Positions 1-11,810 are shown, counted from the stretch's first letter. The stretch is 64,000 nucleotides of DNA from Saccharothrix ecbatanensis (GCF_014205015.1 NZ_JACHMO010000001.1:1984001-2048000), one strand, 5' to 3'. Notes: a model not told the origin generated them from the letters alone. Translations and numbers: made by a program.

Positions 1-2
1 CC

Positions 3-371
3 GTCTTGTGGCGGGTAGCCCACCTGGCCGCGTCCGGGAAGCCGCACAACGCGGTGGCCGCGGCGGTCGCGCACGTCGAGGCGAACCTGGCCGAACCGCT
101 GACCGTGCCTGGCGTCGCCGCCGCTGCGGGGGTGTCGCACAACCACCTGACCAGGCTGTTCCACGCCGAGACAGGGCACACCGTGGTCGCCTACATCCGC
201 CGGCGCCGACTGGAGCGGGCACGTCACCTCCTGCACGAGTCGACGTTGCCCATCCCGGCGGTCGCGGCGGCGGTCGGGTTCGGCGACCTCCAGGCGTTCA
301 ACAAGGCATGCCGCCGTGAGCTCGGCGCTTCGCCACGTGCGGTGCGTGCCGGCACACCGAACACCGCCTAG
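3..371 (+). CDS. AraC-family transcriptional regulator, C-terminal part (cut by window edge)
   Basis: The reading frame is open to the left edge, so this is the 3' end of a longer gene. The visible 120 or so residues form a complete AraC/XylS DNA-binding domain: a first helix-turn-helix (PLTVPGVAAAAGVSHNHLTRLF), the linker YIRRRRLERARHLL, and a second helix-turn-helix ending in the family signature around VGFGDLQAFNKACRRELGASP. The ligand-sensing domain lies outside the window, so the inducer cannot be guessed. It converges on the response regulator gene that ends only a few bases away. Confidence 0.85.
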   Translation, partial: VLWRVAHLAASGKPHNAVAAAVAHVEANLAEPLTVPGVAAAAGVSHNHLTRLFHAETGHTVVAYIRRRRLERARHLLHESTLPIPAVAAAVGFGDLQAFNKACRRELGASPRAVRAGTPNTA

Positions 372-375
372 GCGG

Positions 376-1014
376 TCACCCGTCCAGGACGCCGCGCCGG
401 TAGGCCGCCGCGACGGCTGAGGCGCGGTCGGGGACCTCCAGCTTGGCGTAGATGTGCAGGAGGTGGGTCTTCACGGTGGCCTCGCTGATGTAGAGGCGGG
501 CGGCGGTCTCGCGGTTGGTCTTGCCTTCGGCGACGAGCGCCAGCACCTCGCGTTCACGCGCGCTCAGCCGGACCTCGGTCAGCGGGCGGTGGGGGCGGAT
601 GCGGGTGAGGAGCAGGGCGGCGACGGACGGGGCGAGGACGGTCTGGCCGCGCGCGGCGGCGCGCACGGCGCGGAACAGTTCCTCGCGGGGGGTGTCCTTG
701 AGCAGGTAGCCGATCGCACCGGCCTCGATGGCGGGCAGCACGTCGGAGTCGGTGTCGTGGGTGGTGAGGACCAGGACCCGGATGGTCGGGACGCGGTCCA
801 TCAGCAGGCGGATCAGGGTGCCGCCACTGGGCTCGGGCATCCGCAGGTCGGTCAGCACCACGTCCGGACGGGTCGCGGCCACCACGGTCAGGGCCTCGGT
901 CCCGGAGGCCGCCTCGCCGACCACCACCAGGTCCGGTTGCGTGCCGAGCATGCCTCGCAGCCCGTCCCGCACCACCGGGTGGTCGTCGACGACCACCAGC
1001 CGCAGCGGCGTCAC
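376..1014 (-). CDS. NarL/FixJ-type response regulator
   Basis: Two-component output regulator of about 212 residues. A receiver domain opens with LRLVVVDDHPVVRDG, has the phospho-acceptor Asp in VLTDLRMPEPSG and the switch Lys in YLLKDTP. A LuxR-type helix-turn-helix follows (LSAREREVLALVAEGKTNRETAARL). The GTG at 1014 is chosen because it overlaps the stop of the upstream kinase (GTGA), so the two are translationally coupled, and because homologues begin directly at the receiver. The partner is the kinase at 1011-2213. Targets are unknown; the operon's own promoter region is a likely one. Confidence 0.93.
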   Translation of the reverse strand: MTPLRLVVVDDHPVVRDGLRGMLGTQPDLVVVGEAASGTEALTVVAATRPDVVLTDLRMPEPSGGTLIRLLMDRVPTIRVLVLTTHDTDSDVLPAIEAGAIGYLLKDTPREELFRAVRAAARGQTVLAPSVAALLLTRIRPHRPLTEVRLSAREREVLALVAEGKTNRETAARLYISEATVKTHLLHIYAKLEVPDRASAVAAAYRRGVLDG

Positions 1015-2213
1015 CGGTCCACCCCGATCGCCGGGACGGTGACGCTGACCGCCGTCCCGCCACCCGGCGCGCACTCGATGTCGACGTCACCGGCCAACGC
1101 GCGCACCCGCTCCCGCAACGCCGTGAGCCCGAAGCCGCCGGTCTCTCCGGGCGTGAACCCGGTCCCGTCGTCGCACACGTCCAAGACGACCACGTCCTCC
1201 ATATAGGACAGTGTGACGTCCACGCGTCGCGCCTGTGCGTGTCGGCCCACGTTGGACAGGGTCTCCTGGGCGGCACGCAGGACGGTCACCTCGACTTCCG
1301 AGTGCAGCGGCTGGGGTGTTCCGGTCACGGTGAACGTGGCGGGGACGCCGTACTGGTCCCGCCACGTCGTCACGGCCTGCCGCACGGCGTCACCCAGACG
1401 GGCGTCCTGGAGCGGTCCGGGGCGCAGCGCCTCGATCGAGCGGCGGACCTCCACGAGGCTGGTGCGGGCCAGGCCGCCGGCGATCTCCAGCCGGGAGCGC
1501 ACCGGACCGGGCGGGACGGCGCGCTCGTCGATCGCCTCCAGCTGGGTGACGATCCCGGTCAGCCCCTGGGCGACCGTGTCGTGGATCTCCCGGGCCAGCC
1601 GCGCGCGTTCACCGGCGACCCCGGCGGCCCTGGCCTGCTCGACCAGGAGCTCGTGCAGCCGGGCGTTCTCGGCGGCTACCGCGACCAGCTCGGAGTTGAT
1701 CTTCCGGCGCCGGATCGCCTCCCGTTCCATCGCCCTGATCATGGCGCCGACCAGCACGGCCAGCGCCGTGCTCAGGGTGAGGTTGACCAGCAGTTGGCGC
1801 GGTTCCGTCCCGGGGATCATCAGCCACGGGATGTTCGCCGCCACCACGCCGAGGTACGCGGGCCACCCGGGCAGCGTGGTGAACGCGAGCACGTAGCACA
1901 TGGGGACGAACAGCTGGAACGCTTCGTCGCGCAGCACCAGGACGGAGGTGAACGCGAGCAGGCCGACGAAGTACCCGACCATCGGCCACACCCAGCGGTC
2001 CCACCACTGCGGGTGCATCAGCACGAACCACCAGTGCCACACCGCGAGAGCGGCGGCGATGCCCAGGGTGGCGGCCTGGTCCGACGAGTCCTCCGGGCCG
2101 GTGGCCACCGACACCGCGCAGGCCAGCAGGAGCAGGCCCAACGGGGCCAGCGCCCACGCCTGGTTCCACCGCCGCTCCCGCAACAGGCCCAACTGTTCCT
2201 CCACCGACGTCAC
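1011..2213 (-). CDS. Membrane histidine kinase, HisKA_3 type (NarX/DesK-like)
   Basis: About 400 residues. The N-terminal half holds five to six hydrophobic segments (for example ALAPLGLLLLACAVSV and LAFTSVLVL). A dimerisation domain follows with the phospho-acceptor His in ARLAREIHDTVAQGL, then an HATPase domain with the N box around AAQETLSNVGRHAQA and G boxes in DDGTGF and GGFGLTALRERV. The GTG at 2213 overlaps the stop of the upstream DUF418 gene (GTGA), so three genes form one coupled operon. The membrane half suggests it senses an envelope or lipid signal, possibly through the DUF418 protein; that is inference. Confidence 0.92.
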   Translation of the reverse strand: MTSVEEQLGLLRERRWNQAWALAPLGLLLLACAVSVATGPEDSSDQAATLGIAAALAVWHWWFVLMHPQWWDRWVWPMVGYFVGLLAFTSVLVLRDEAFQLFVPMCYVLAFTTLPGWPAYLGVVAANIPWLMIPGTEPRQLLVNLTLSTALAVLVGAMIRAMEREAIRRRKINSELVAVAAENARLHELLVEQARAAGVAGERARLAREIHDTVAQGLTGIVTQLEAIDERAVPPGPVRSRLEIAGGLARTSLVEVRRSIEALRPGPLQDARLGDAVRQAVTTWRDQYGVPATFTVTGTPQPLHSEVEVTVLRAAQETLSNVGRHAQARRVDVTLSYMEDVVVLDVCDDGTGFTPGETGGFGLTALRERVRALAGDVDIECAPGGGTAVSVTVPAIGVDR

Positions 2214-3391
2214 ACCGCCATCTTCTCCGTTGGGCGGCGATAAGTCAGGCGACGCAACAGCGCCTCGGCGGGTCCGCGCCGGCCCGTGCGGCGGAGCAGG
2301 ACGGCGAGCAGCACCGAAACCAGCCACGTGCCCAGGGCGACCACGGCGACCTCGGCGGTCCCGAGCGTCGCACCCAGCCCCAGGGTGTAGGGCATCAGCA
2401 GCGCCACGAACACCACCGACTGGAACAGGTAGCAGCTGAGCGAGTACTGCCCGGTCGTGACGAGCGCCCGGACCACCGGTCCCCGCCGCTCGCCGACGCG
2501 GATCGCGACCAGGCCGATGAGGGCCGCGTACCCGAGACCACCGGCAACACCGGTCACCGCGTGCGCCGCCGAGATGCCCCACAGCGTGAGCGGCGACGTC
2601 GGTTCCCAGAAGCCGCCCACCGCCAACGCGATCGGCAACCCGCCCACCACGGCCGCCGTCAGCCCGATTACGGCGGTGCGGAGGAGCAGGGCGCGGTGCG
2701 CGGCCGGGTCGGTCAGCACCCCACGCCTGGCGGCCCACGTGCCGACCAGCACCGCGCTGCCCACGCCGAGGATGCCGAACGGCGTCAGCAGCCAGTCCGT
2801 CGGTCGCAGGACGAGCGCCGTGATCGGGTCCGCCGCCTCGAAGGAGAAGAAGTGGGAACGCCCGCCGTCCGGCGGCATCATCGCGGTGGCCCCCTGCACC
2901 ACCGCCACGACGACCAGCCACCAGGCGGCGGCGGTGAGCAGCTTGCGGTCCGGGGTCCGTCGCCACGCGACCACCAGGAAGCCCAGGATCCCGTACGTGA
3001 TCAGGATGTCACCGGGGAACAGCAGCACCACGTGGGCCGCCCCGAACACGATCAGCCACCGGCTCCGCCGCCGCAGGAGCCTCGTTGCCTCCCGGTCGTC
3101 CACCCCACCCGCCCGTTGCCGCTGGTACATGTGCACGACGCCGTACGCGAAGAGGGCGGCGAACATCGGGTACGCGCGCCCGTCGACCAAGGCCACGTCC
3201 AGGACGCTGACCACCCGGTCGAGCACACCGTCCTCGACGATGTGCTGGCGCACGCCGTACGGTCGGCCGTAGAGGTACACCACGGAGTTCGCCAGGGCGA
3301 TCAGGGCGAGCATCAGCCCGCGGGCCAGATCCGGCGCGAGCGCCCGTTCCCCGCCCGCGACCGGCCCCACCGCGGTAGTCGTCTGTGTCAT
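2210..3391 (-). CDS. DUF418 multi-pass membrane protein
   Basis: About 393 residues with eight or more hydrophobic helices. The start LARGLMLALIALANSVVYLYG and the C-terminal YSLSCYLFQSVVFVALLMPY segment are typical of DUF418/YeiB-like membrane proteins, distant relatives of acyltransferase-3 proteins. The ATG at 3391 begins MTQTTTAVGP. It is the first gene of the operon and its end overlaps the kinase start by four bases. The family has no settled activity. Tight coupling to a sensor kinase is a common arrangement for such proteins in actinomycetes and suggests an envelope role. Confidence 0.85.
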   Translation of the reverse strand: MTQTTTAVGPVAGGERALAPDLARGLMLALIALANSVVYLYGRPYGVRQHIVEDGVLDRVVSVLDVALVDGRAYPMFAALFAYGVVHMYQRQRAGGVDDREATRLLRRRSRWLIVFGAAHVVLLFPGDILITYGILGFLVVAWRRTPDRKLLTAAAWWLVVVAVVQGATAMMPPDGGRSHFFSFEAADPITALVLRPTDWLLTPFGILGVGSAVLVGTWAARRGVLTDPAAHRALLLRTAVIGLTAAVVGGLPIALAVGGFWEPTSPLTLWGISAAHAVTGVAGGLGYAALIGLVAIRVGERRGPVVRALVTTGQYSLSCYLFQSVVFVALLMPYTLGLGATLGTAEVAVVALGTWLVSVLLAVLLRRTGRRGPAEALLRRLTYRRPTEKMAV

Positions 3392-3445
3392 GGCCCCAGC
3401 CTGGTGCGGCGCGGGGCGCGGCGGATCGGTGAGCTGTCCGACCCC

Positions 3446-3492
3446 GCGCATCCACCCGAGCCGTCCGCCGGTCAACCGATCGGTGGATGCGC
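3446..3492. promoter_or_regulatory. Long inverted repeat upstream of the DUF418-kinase-regulator operon
   Basis: GCGCATCCACC at 3446-3456 is repeated exactly in inverted orientation at 3482-3492, 25 bases apart, about 55 bases upstream of the DUF418 start. The sequence GATCGGTG also recurs around it. It could be the binding site of the operon's own response regulator or a transcript hairpin. Only the symmetry is seen; the role is inferred. Confidence 0.4.
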
Positions 3493-3580
3493 GACGCGCC
3501 CCGGCGTGCCCGTCGGGACCACGCGCGCTGAATCCGACACGGCTTGGGATCGCCCACCGAGGTCCGGGGCTAACCCAGCG

Positions 3581-3805
3581 TTAGCCCAGGACGCGGATGC
3601 CGCGCAGGAGCTTGTTGTGCGCGCGGTGTCGACGTGTAGCGGGCTGATGATGTCCGGGTGCGGCGGGAACGGGGTGTGCACGCCTGCCCTTGCCCCGGTG
3701 TAGCCGACGCCGGCGAGGGCCGGAAGCCCGTCGTGGACGGCCTTGTACAGGGTGGGAAGTGCGTGGGCGCGGGCGGCGCGCGGATCGACCGGATGGCGAG
3801 CCCGG
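3581..3805 (-). pseudogene. Decayed DDE transposase, C-terminal remnant (IS5/HARBI-like)
   Basis: On the minus strand one frame reads ALPTLYKAVHDGLPALAGVGYTG, followed by THTPF-like and LHVDT-like segments. A neighbouring frame continues RAHNKLLRGIRVLG and stops near 3581. These resemble the C-terminal third of actinomycete IS5-superfamily (DDE_Tnp_4) transposases, where the final Asp/Glu region is followed by NxLLRGLRxLG. The frame break and the missing N-terminal two thirds mark it as debris. No inverted repeats could be assigned. Confidence 0.5.
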
Positions 3806-3919
3806 TACAAACGGTGGGGTGGTAAGGCGGGGTTTTCTTCGGAGAAGGCCGCCGAAGAGTGGGGTGTTGAGCAAGGGGCGTTGATCCGTCGGAACATGTG
3901 GCTCGATCCGAGGGACGGG

Positions 3920-6898
<2,979 letters not shown>

Positions 6899-6929
6899 CA
6901 GCTCCCCCTCTCCGTCTTCCGCCTGCACC

Positions 6930-7440
6930 AACCCTCGTCGGGGAAAGTCGTCCGACACAGGGTCCAAAGACCCTCCCCGCGCCCTCGAGGTCCTTCTACC
7001 GAGTAGGTGCACGGCGTGGACCGCTTGATCCTGCTCGGCGGAACGCGGGGGTGCGACGTCCATCGGGTCACGGTGCCACGAGGACAGGGCACGGCGCGTG
7101 GTGCAAGGCCGCTCGGGTGGCCGGACTCGTCCGACCAGGATGAGCAGGTCTGTCTCGGCGTACCGGGTGATCGCCTCGTGCGGGTGCATCCTGGCCGGCA
7201 CCATCGTGTGGTGGGTGCCGCGCAGCACGTCGTCGGCGTGGGTGACCGGCCACATGGGTCCGGCCCGTACCGGCAGTGACGATGTGGCGTGCAGCACGCG
7301 CAGCGCCACGTGCTGCCCTTCGGCGTAAGCAACGGCACGGGCCAGGGCCAGGTCGTCGCCGGCCACGTCGCCGGACAACAGGCGCGGGAAACTCGGTGAG
7401 TCATGGATTCACGGTGGTCCACCCGACGGCGGCGGCACAG
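6930..7440 (-). pseudogene. Possible universal-stress-protein remnant
   Basis: This stretch of about 580 bases between the DevR-like gene and the DUF6544 gene has no intact gene. On the minus strand one frame reads [28 protein letters not shown], and later [16 protein letters not shown], which resemble parts of Usp-domain proteins (the RVLHA strand and the ADLLVVG strand before the nucleotide-binding loop). The G-2x-G-9x-G(S/T) loop is not present. Usp genes are classic members of DevR regulons, which fits the place. The call rests on weak similarity. Confidence 0.35.
6960..6973 (-). promoter_or_regulatory. DevR/DosR-type box upstream of the DevR-like gene
   Basis: The minus strand reads GGGTCTTTGGACCC. 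The published DosR motif is close to GGGACTTTNGNCCC, and only position 4 differs. It lies about 62-75 bases upstream of the GTG of the DevR-like gene in the same orientation, the place expected for autoregulation. Confidence 0.6.
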
Positions 7441-7482
7441 GGCCGTGGGTGGTGTCCGGCGGTGCCCCAAGGGCCCTACCGG

Positions 7483-7755
7483 TCAGGACCTGGCCTCGCC
7501 GTCGGCGACCGGGATCAGGCCCAGGGCGGTGGCGTGCATCCGACCGTGCCTGTTCTCGTAGACGTCCTCGGCCCGCACCGGGACGACGTGTGCGAGCTTG
7601 AGGTGCATCCGGAAGAAGCCGTGCGTGGTGGCGTGGAACGACACGTCGGCCGGACGTCCCGGCACGCGGGCGAGCCTCAGGTAGCGCTGCGCCGGCTCGG
7701 GCAGGTGGGCGATGTCGTCCGCGGTGATCGGACCGGTGTGAATCGTGCTCGTCAT
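7483..7755 (-). CDS. Shortened DUF6544-like protein
   Basis: About 90 residues from the ATG at 7755 (MTSTIHTG). It begins ITADDIAHLPEPAQRYLRLARVPGRP, the usual start of DUF6544 proteins (LPEPVQRYLR, then VGRP). After HGFFRM it goes on to a MHLKLAHVVPV...GRMHATALGLIPVADG stretch, which corresponds to the first third of family members normally 250-300 residues long. It is therefore a truncated or degraded family member. A DevR-type box lies about 75 bases upstream. It may be non-functional. Confidence 0.55.
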   Translation of the reverse strand: MTSTIHTGPITADDIAHLPEPAQRYLRLARVPGRPADVSFHATTHGFFRMHLKLAHVVPVRAEDVYENRHGRMHATALGLIPVADGEARS

Positions 7756-7827
7756 GGGTGGCACCTCCACCTCCAAGCCTGCTCGACCCGCTGTCCGGGC
7801 CGCAGAGCCGAAGGCGATCATCGGGAA

Positions 7828-7841
7828 GGGACTTCCGGCCG
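7828..7841 (+). promoter_or_regulatory. DevR/DosR-type box upstream of the DUF6544 gene
   Basis: GGGACTTCCGGCCG differs from GGGACTTTNGNCCC at positions 8 and 14 only. It lies 73-86 bases upstream of the DUF6544 start, in the short gap after the flavohemoglobin gene. Its distance to the start is similar to that of the box before the DevR-like gene. Confidence 0.45.
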
Positions 7842-7843
7842 CG

Positions 7844-9040
7844 TCAGGCCGGTGAGCCGTTCGTGCTGTCGACCATGCCCGGCCCGAACACCTCGTAGTG
7901 GATGCGGCCGGCGGGCACACCCTGGCGCAGCAGGCCGTCCCGCACGTGGCGCATGAACGGCAGCGGGCCACACACGTGGGCGGTCACGTCCTCGGGCAGC
8001 GGCAGGGCGTCGATGTCGATCAGGCCGGGCAGTCCGCCTTCGCCGGTCTCGTACCAGGTGAGCACGTCGGCGGCGGCCAGGCCGGAGACGAGGTGGTTGA
8101 TCTCGGCCCGCAGGGCGTGCCGGTCGGGGAAGCGTTCGGCGTGCGCGACCACTACCCGTCGGGTGGGGTCGGTGCGGGCGATGTGGTCGAGCATCGCCGC
8201 GGTCGGGGTGATGCCGATGCCGCCGCTGATCAGCAGCACCGGGCCGGTCCCGGTCGCGAGGACCTTGTCCCCGGCCGGTGGGCCGACCAGGAGGGTGTCG
8301 TCGGCGTGGACGTGGTCGTGCAGGTGGTTGGACACCGCGCCGTCGGGAGCGTCGTCCAAGCCGTGCACGCGGCGCACGGTGATCCTCAGGGAGCCGCGCG
8401 CCGGGCCCTGCGACAGGGAGTACTGGCGGGGTTGGCGGTGTCCGTCGGGCAGGTCGACGGCGACGGAGACGTACTGGCCGGGTGCGAAGTCGGGCACCGG
8501 GCCGCCGTCGTCGGGTACGAGGGTGAATGACACCGCGTCGACGGCCTCGTCCTGCCGCTTGGCCACCCGCCAGCGCCGCCAGAGCGTCACGGGGTCGGCG
8601 TCGCCGCGCTCGTACAGCCGCGCCTCGGCGGCGATCAGCTCGCACGCGAGCAGCCAGTAGACCTCGTCCCAGGCTGCGGCCACCTCGGCGGTGACGGCGT
8701 CGCCGAGCACCGTGCCGACGGCGGACATGAGGTGGCGACCGACGATTGGGTACTGCTCGGCGCGGATGCCCAGTGACACGTGCTTGTGGGCGATGCGCTC
8801 GGCGATCGGGCCGAACGGCACCGCGCCGGGGTCCAGCAGGTGCTCGGCGAAGGCCACGACGGCGGAGGCCAGCGCGACGCGCTGCTGCCCACTGGCCTGG
8901 TTCCCCTGGTTGAACAGGTCGAGCAGTTCGGGGTGGGCGGCGAACATCGACGGGTAGAACACGCCGGTGATCTCCATGGCGTGGTCGCGCACGGCGGGCA
9001 GCGTGGCGCGGACCACCTCGGCGGAAGCAGCGGACAGCAC
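7844..9040 (-). CDS. hmp: Flavohemoglobin, nitric oxide dioxygenase
   Basis: About 398 residues, the usual length. Globin domain (about 1-138): AEVVRATLPAVRDHAMEITGVFYPSMFAAHPEL, then the proximal His in ERIAHKHVSLGI and the YPIVGRHLM helix. FAD domain with RQYSLSQ (FAD binding) and NAD domain with LLISGGIGITPTAAML and HVCGPLPFMRHV. It oxidises NO to nitrate with O2 and NADPH in the cytoplasm. The GTG at 9040 follows a good GAGGAG site and begins LSAASAEVV as in homologues. The location in a DevR-like island and a box at 9172 suggest hypoxia/NO induction. Confidence 0.95.
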   Translation of the reverse strand: MLSAASAEVVRATLPAVRDHAMEITGVFYPSMFAAHPELLDLFNQGNQASGQQRVALASAVVAFAEHLLDPGAVPFGPIAERIAHKHVSLGIRAEQYPIVGRHLMSAVGTVLGDAVTAEVAAAWDEVYWLLACELIAAEARLYERGDADPVTLWRRWRVAKRQDEAVDAVSFTLVPDDGGPVPDFAPGQYVSVAVDLPDGHRQPRQYSLSQGPARGSLRITVRRVHGLDDAPDGAVSNHLHDHVHADDTLLVGPPAGDKVLATGTGPVLLISGGIGITPTAAMLDHIARTDPTRRVVVAHAERFPDRHALRAEINHLVSGLAAADVLTWYETGEGGLPGLIDIDALPLPEDVTAHVCGPLPFMRHVRDGLLRQGVPAGRIHYEVFGPGMVDSTNGSPA

Positions 9041-9059
9041 GGATGTCTCCTCGGTGGGG

Positions 9060-9403
9060 TTGGTGGAACGGGGTGGCGGCGGGGGTCGCGGCCGGGCACC
9101 CGCTCTGGTCACGACCACAACACTGGCCGACGTCCGCTTGAGCAGCCAGGGATCATGTGACCATGTTGATCGGGACCTTGGCCTCTGCCGGATCGTCCGC
9201 GCGGCACCCGCCGTCGTGCGGCGCGCAAGGCGTCGTCGCCACCGCACACCTCGGGGTACCTCCGGCAGACCGACACGACCGGCACGGTGCCGCCTCGGCA
9301 TGCCGCAAGGTCCGCTCCAGGGCGGCGGTCCCCGACGGTGAGGAATCCACACCGACCACGGTCCTTTCGTCCCGATCACGATCCCGCCCTCATCCCCGGA
9401 CAC
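9060..9403 (-). pseudogene. Universal-stress-protein N-terminal remnant
   Basis: On the minus strand one frame has GGIVIGTKG near 9390 and a second reads VGVDSSPSGTAALERTLRHAEAAP at about 9278-9357. Together they match the start of a Usp domain (V-V-G-V-D-x-S-x-x-G-x-A-A-L-x-x-A). A frame change separates them and the rest of the domain is lost. The stretch lies upstream of the flavohemoglobin gene and holds its presumed promoter. I see no intact gene in 9041-9442. Confidence 0.5.
9172..9185 (+). promoter_or_regulatory. DevR/DosR-type box upstream of flavohemoglobin
   Basis: GGGACCTTGGCCTC matches GGGACTTTNGNCCC at all fixed positions except 6 and 13. It lies about 130-145 bases upstream of the flavohemoglobin start. 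The surrounding 9151-9171 also shows an imperfect inverted repeat GATCA...TGATC. Confidence 0.45.
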
Positions 9404-9442
9404 GTCGGAGCGGGCGAGCCGCGCCCGCCCGCTCCTGTTCGC

Positions 9443-9592
9443 GTCACCGCAGCCAGGCGTGGTCGCGGACCACCGGCAGCGTCGCCCACCAGCGGCCCAG
9501 ACCCCAGGTGGCGTCCGCGACGGCGATCAGCGCGACGGTGTAGGTGATGTGGTAGTCGACGATCGGTTTGGTGGACGTGCTGGGCTCACCGG
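9443..9592 (-). pseudogene. DoxX-like protein, C-terminal remnant
   Basis: The minus strand reads KPIVDYHITYTVALIAVADATWGLGRWW, then LPVVRDHAWLR and a stop at 9443. This is the C-terminal signature of DoxX-type membrane proteins (NPIxDxHxxYxLxLIAL..., TWGLGRxWxxLP). The rest is missing. The sequence breaks off shortly before the left end of the IS element at 9632, so insertion or a linked deletion probably removed the 5' part. Confidence 0.5.
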
Positions 9593-9631
9593 CCGCGACG
9601 GGTGCTCGCCGTGGTCGTGTCGGTCCGGGGC

Positions 9632-10870
9632 GTTAGTCGCAATGCCGCGTAGTCAGGGCGGTGGGTTGGTCGTCAACCCGGTCGTGATGTGGATGGTCGT
9701 GCGGTGGTTGGTGCGGTCGGGGTTGCCTTTGGCGCGGTGTTTGGAGATCGCGCGTTTGACCACGCGGGGGCAGGTCCGGCTGCGGCGCGCCGGCAGTAGG
9801 TGGGCGAGCACGGCGTGGCCGACGCGTCCGACCAGGTGGACCGTGGTGCCGGTGATGACGCCGGCGGCGTGGACGACCTGGTCGCGGGCGGTGAGCAGGG
9901 CGACGGTGAACCCGGCCCGGTCCGGTGTGCCGCTTTCCGCCGCTGAGCACGGCGGTGATCTCGGCGTCGACCACCCGGACCGCGACTGCGCCCATCGTCG
10001 AAAGCCTGGAGCCGTCGGACAGCGTGCCGAGGTCGGGCAGTGGGCGGCCGTCCTTGCAGCGGATCAGTGCCTGCGCGCCGGTCGTGGCGATCGCGGTGAG
10101 CAGGTCGGCGACGGCGAAATTGCGGTCGGCCGGCAGCAGCATTCCCGGCCGCAGGCATTTCAGCAGGTGTGGCGCCTGGGTGGTCTCGCCGACACCGATC
10201 GGCCCGAACACCGCGCCGATCACTGTGCGGGTGCCGCAGGCCACCACCGCGACCAGCCGCAGCAACGGATAGCCCGACCCGCCGTGGGAACCGGTCTGGC
10301 GGCCGTAGGCGGCCAGGTTGGCCGAGGTGTCCGGCACCGACATGGTGGTGCCGTCGATGGCGCAGACCAGCAGCCCGCACCAGCGGGCCGCCCCGGCCGC
10401 CGGACCGGCGAGCAGGGCGAACGACGCCCGCAGCGGGGCCGCACCGATCCGGCGTCGGGCCTGGGCCGGCGCGGAGGAAGTCGGCATCGCCACCGGCAGT
10501 CCGTCCAGACCGGCAACCAGCCTGGCCCACACCTGCCGGTAACCGGCCTCGGCGAACAACCCGGCCGCCAGCAGCAGGTAGACCACCACCCGCGAGGGCA
10601 GGTCACGGACTCTGGCCTGTGTTTCCCGGTCGTGGCCAGGACGTCGTCGACCATCTCGAACGGCACGATCCGGGTCAGCTCGCCCAGATGGCCCGGCGCG
10701 AACCGGCCCCCTGCCACAGCCGAGACACGGGTGATGAAACACTGATCTTCCAACGGAGTTCCTGTACTTCAGTGATCTTGGTCGACACTGTTTCCAGCAG
10801 GAACTCCGTTGTCATCTCGCCACTCTTGACAGGCGCACCCCAACCTCAAATAAGCGGCATTGGGGCTAAC
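9632..10870 (-). mobile_element. Defective IS4-type insertion sequence with terminal inverted repeats
   Basis: The left end GTTAGTCGCAATGCCGC (9632-9648) and the right end GCGGCATTGGGGCTAAC (10854-10870) are inverted repeats matching at 15 of 17 positions. They bound 1239 bases with one transposase on the minus strand. No clear target duplication flanks the ends. Both neighbouring genes are broken at the borders: a DoxX-like remnant on the left, and on the right a small gene whose stop codon lies inside the repeat. Confidence 0.8.
9660..10753 (-). pseudogene. IS4-family transposase, frameshifted and internally deleted
   Basis: The N-terminal part (MEDQCFITRVSAVAGGRFAPGHLGEL) is in one frame. 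The sequence then shifts to VVVYLLLAAGLFAEAGYRQVW, goes through the first catalytic Asp region (LLVCAIDGTTMSVPDT) and the second (GMLLPADRNFAV), and reaches AEITAVLSGGKRH. After this the frame changes again into a terminal part resembling the end of related transposases. The stretch that should hold the YREK box with the catalytic Glu is absent, which fits the short total length. It cannot be active by itself. Confidence 0.75.
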
Positions 10871-11105
10871 CCTCCGCACGCCGCGCGAGGACGTCCACAG
10901 TGGCGACGAACCCGGGCCACCACGACTCGGCCAGCGCGGGATCGTTCCGCGTGCGCGCGGCCTGTTCCACGCAGCGGAAGTAGCGGGCCAGCAGTCGGTC
11001 GAAGGCGTCACGGCCGACGTTGACCTCCTCATTCCACGGCATGAAGACGACCACGCCCGTGAACGGCTCCTCGTCCAGCATCTCGTCGGGCAGCATCGTC
11101 GCCAC
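10866..11105 (-). CDS. Small protein truncated by the IS element
   Basis: Seventy-nine residues from a GTG at 11105 (ATMLPDEMLDEEPFTGVVVF, later DRLLARYFRCVEQAARTRND). No family is recognised. Its TAG stop (10866-10868) belongs to the IS terminal repeat, so the natural C-terminus has been lost. It begins one base after the stop of the decayed gene upstream, so the two once formed an operon. It may still be translated. Confidence 0.45.
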   Translation of the reverse strand: MATMLPDEMLDEEPFTGVVVFMPWNEEVNVGRDAFDRLLARYFRCVEQAARTRNDPALAESWWPGFVATVDVLARRAEG

Positions 11106-11106
11106 C

Positions 11107-11810
11107 TCAGAAGTTTACGAAGATGGTTCTGATGTCGAAGTTCCGGATGAACCCGGACATGTCGAGACCGGCCGCGGCGGCGCCCGCGAACCCGCCGCCC
11201 CCGACCTCCTTGGGCATGGTCAGGCGCTTGATGGCGTCGTTGGCGGCCTGGTTGCCCAGACGGGCCCACTCGTCCACGTTGGACGCCAGCCCGTCGATGA
11301 CCGGGCGGCTCGGGTGCGGCGGCGTCCAACTGCTCCAGGCCCGTCACCCGACCGGACGCCTCCTGCCGCCCCGGTGGCGATCTGCGCACGTCCGGCCTCG
11401 GCCTGTCCGGCGATCTGGGCGCGTGAGGTGGCGACGTTCCGCTTGGCTTGTCCTTGGGCCGCGGTGAACGCCTCGCTCAACCGCTCCCGCCCCGCGTCGG
11501 TGGCGCCGTCGATCCGCCCGACCAGCGCGTCGGACCGCCGGCTCATCTCGCCGAGACCCTCCCCGGCGACCCGCCCGCCTTCCCGCGATCTCGCGGTCGT
11601 AGGCGGCCTCGATGTCCGATCGCATTCGGTCGAAGGCACTGCCGAAGACGGCGACCAGGTCGACGCCCGCGACGGGTTCGCCTCCGGCGCCGACGGGGCC
11701 GACCGGGCCGACCGGTCCTCCGTCCTGCGCGACGACGGGTGGTGCGACCGGATCGGCGGAGGTGTCGTGGCGGGGGCAGTGGTCGCTGCCCTCGCGGCCA
11801 ACCGTCCAGG
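11107..11810 (-). pseudogene. Decayed gene with proline-rich and helical parts
   Basis: Three minus-strand frames join into one former protein. One reads PVAPPVVAQDGGPVGPVGP, then DLVAVFGSAFDRMRSDIEAA. The next reads GLGEMSRRSDALVGRIDGAT, then a long Ala/Arg-rich helix. The last reads IDGLASNVDEWARLGNQAAN, then MPKEVGGGGFAGAAAAGLDM and FIRNFDIRTIFVNF before a stop at 11107. At least two frame changes separate them. The proline-rich linker plus long helix would fit a secreted or type VII-associated protein, but I do not recognise it. Confidence 0.4.

Noticed and set aside
7462..7479. Possible further DevR box (minus strand GGGCCCTTGGGGCA)
   Set aside because: Only loosely like the motif, with about four mismatches; kept out of the feature list although its position before the stress-protein remnant is suggestive.
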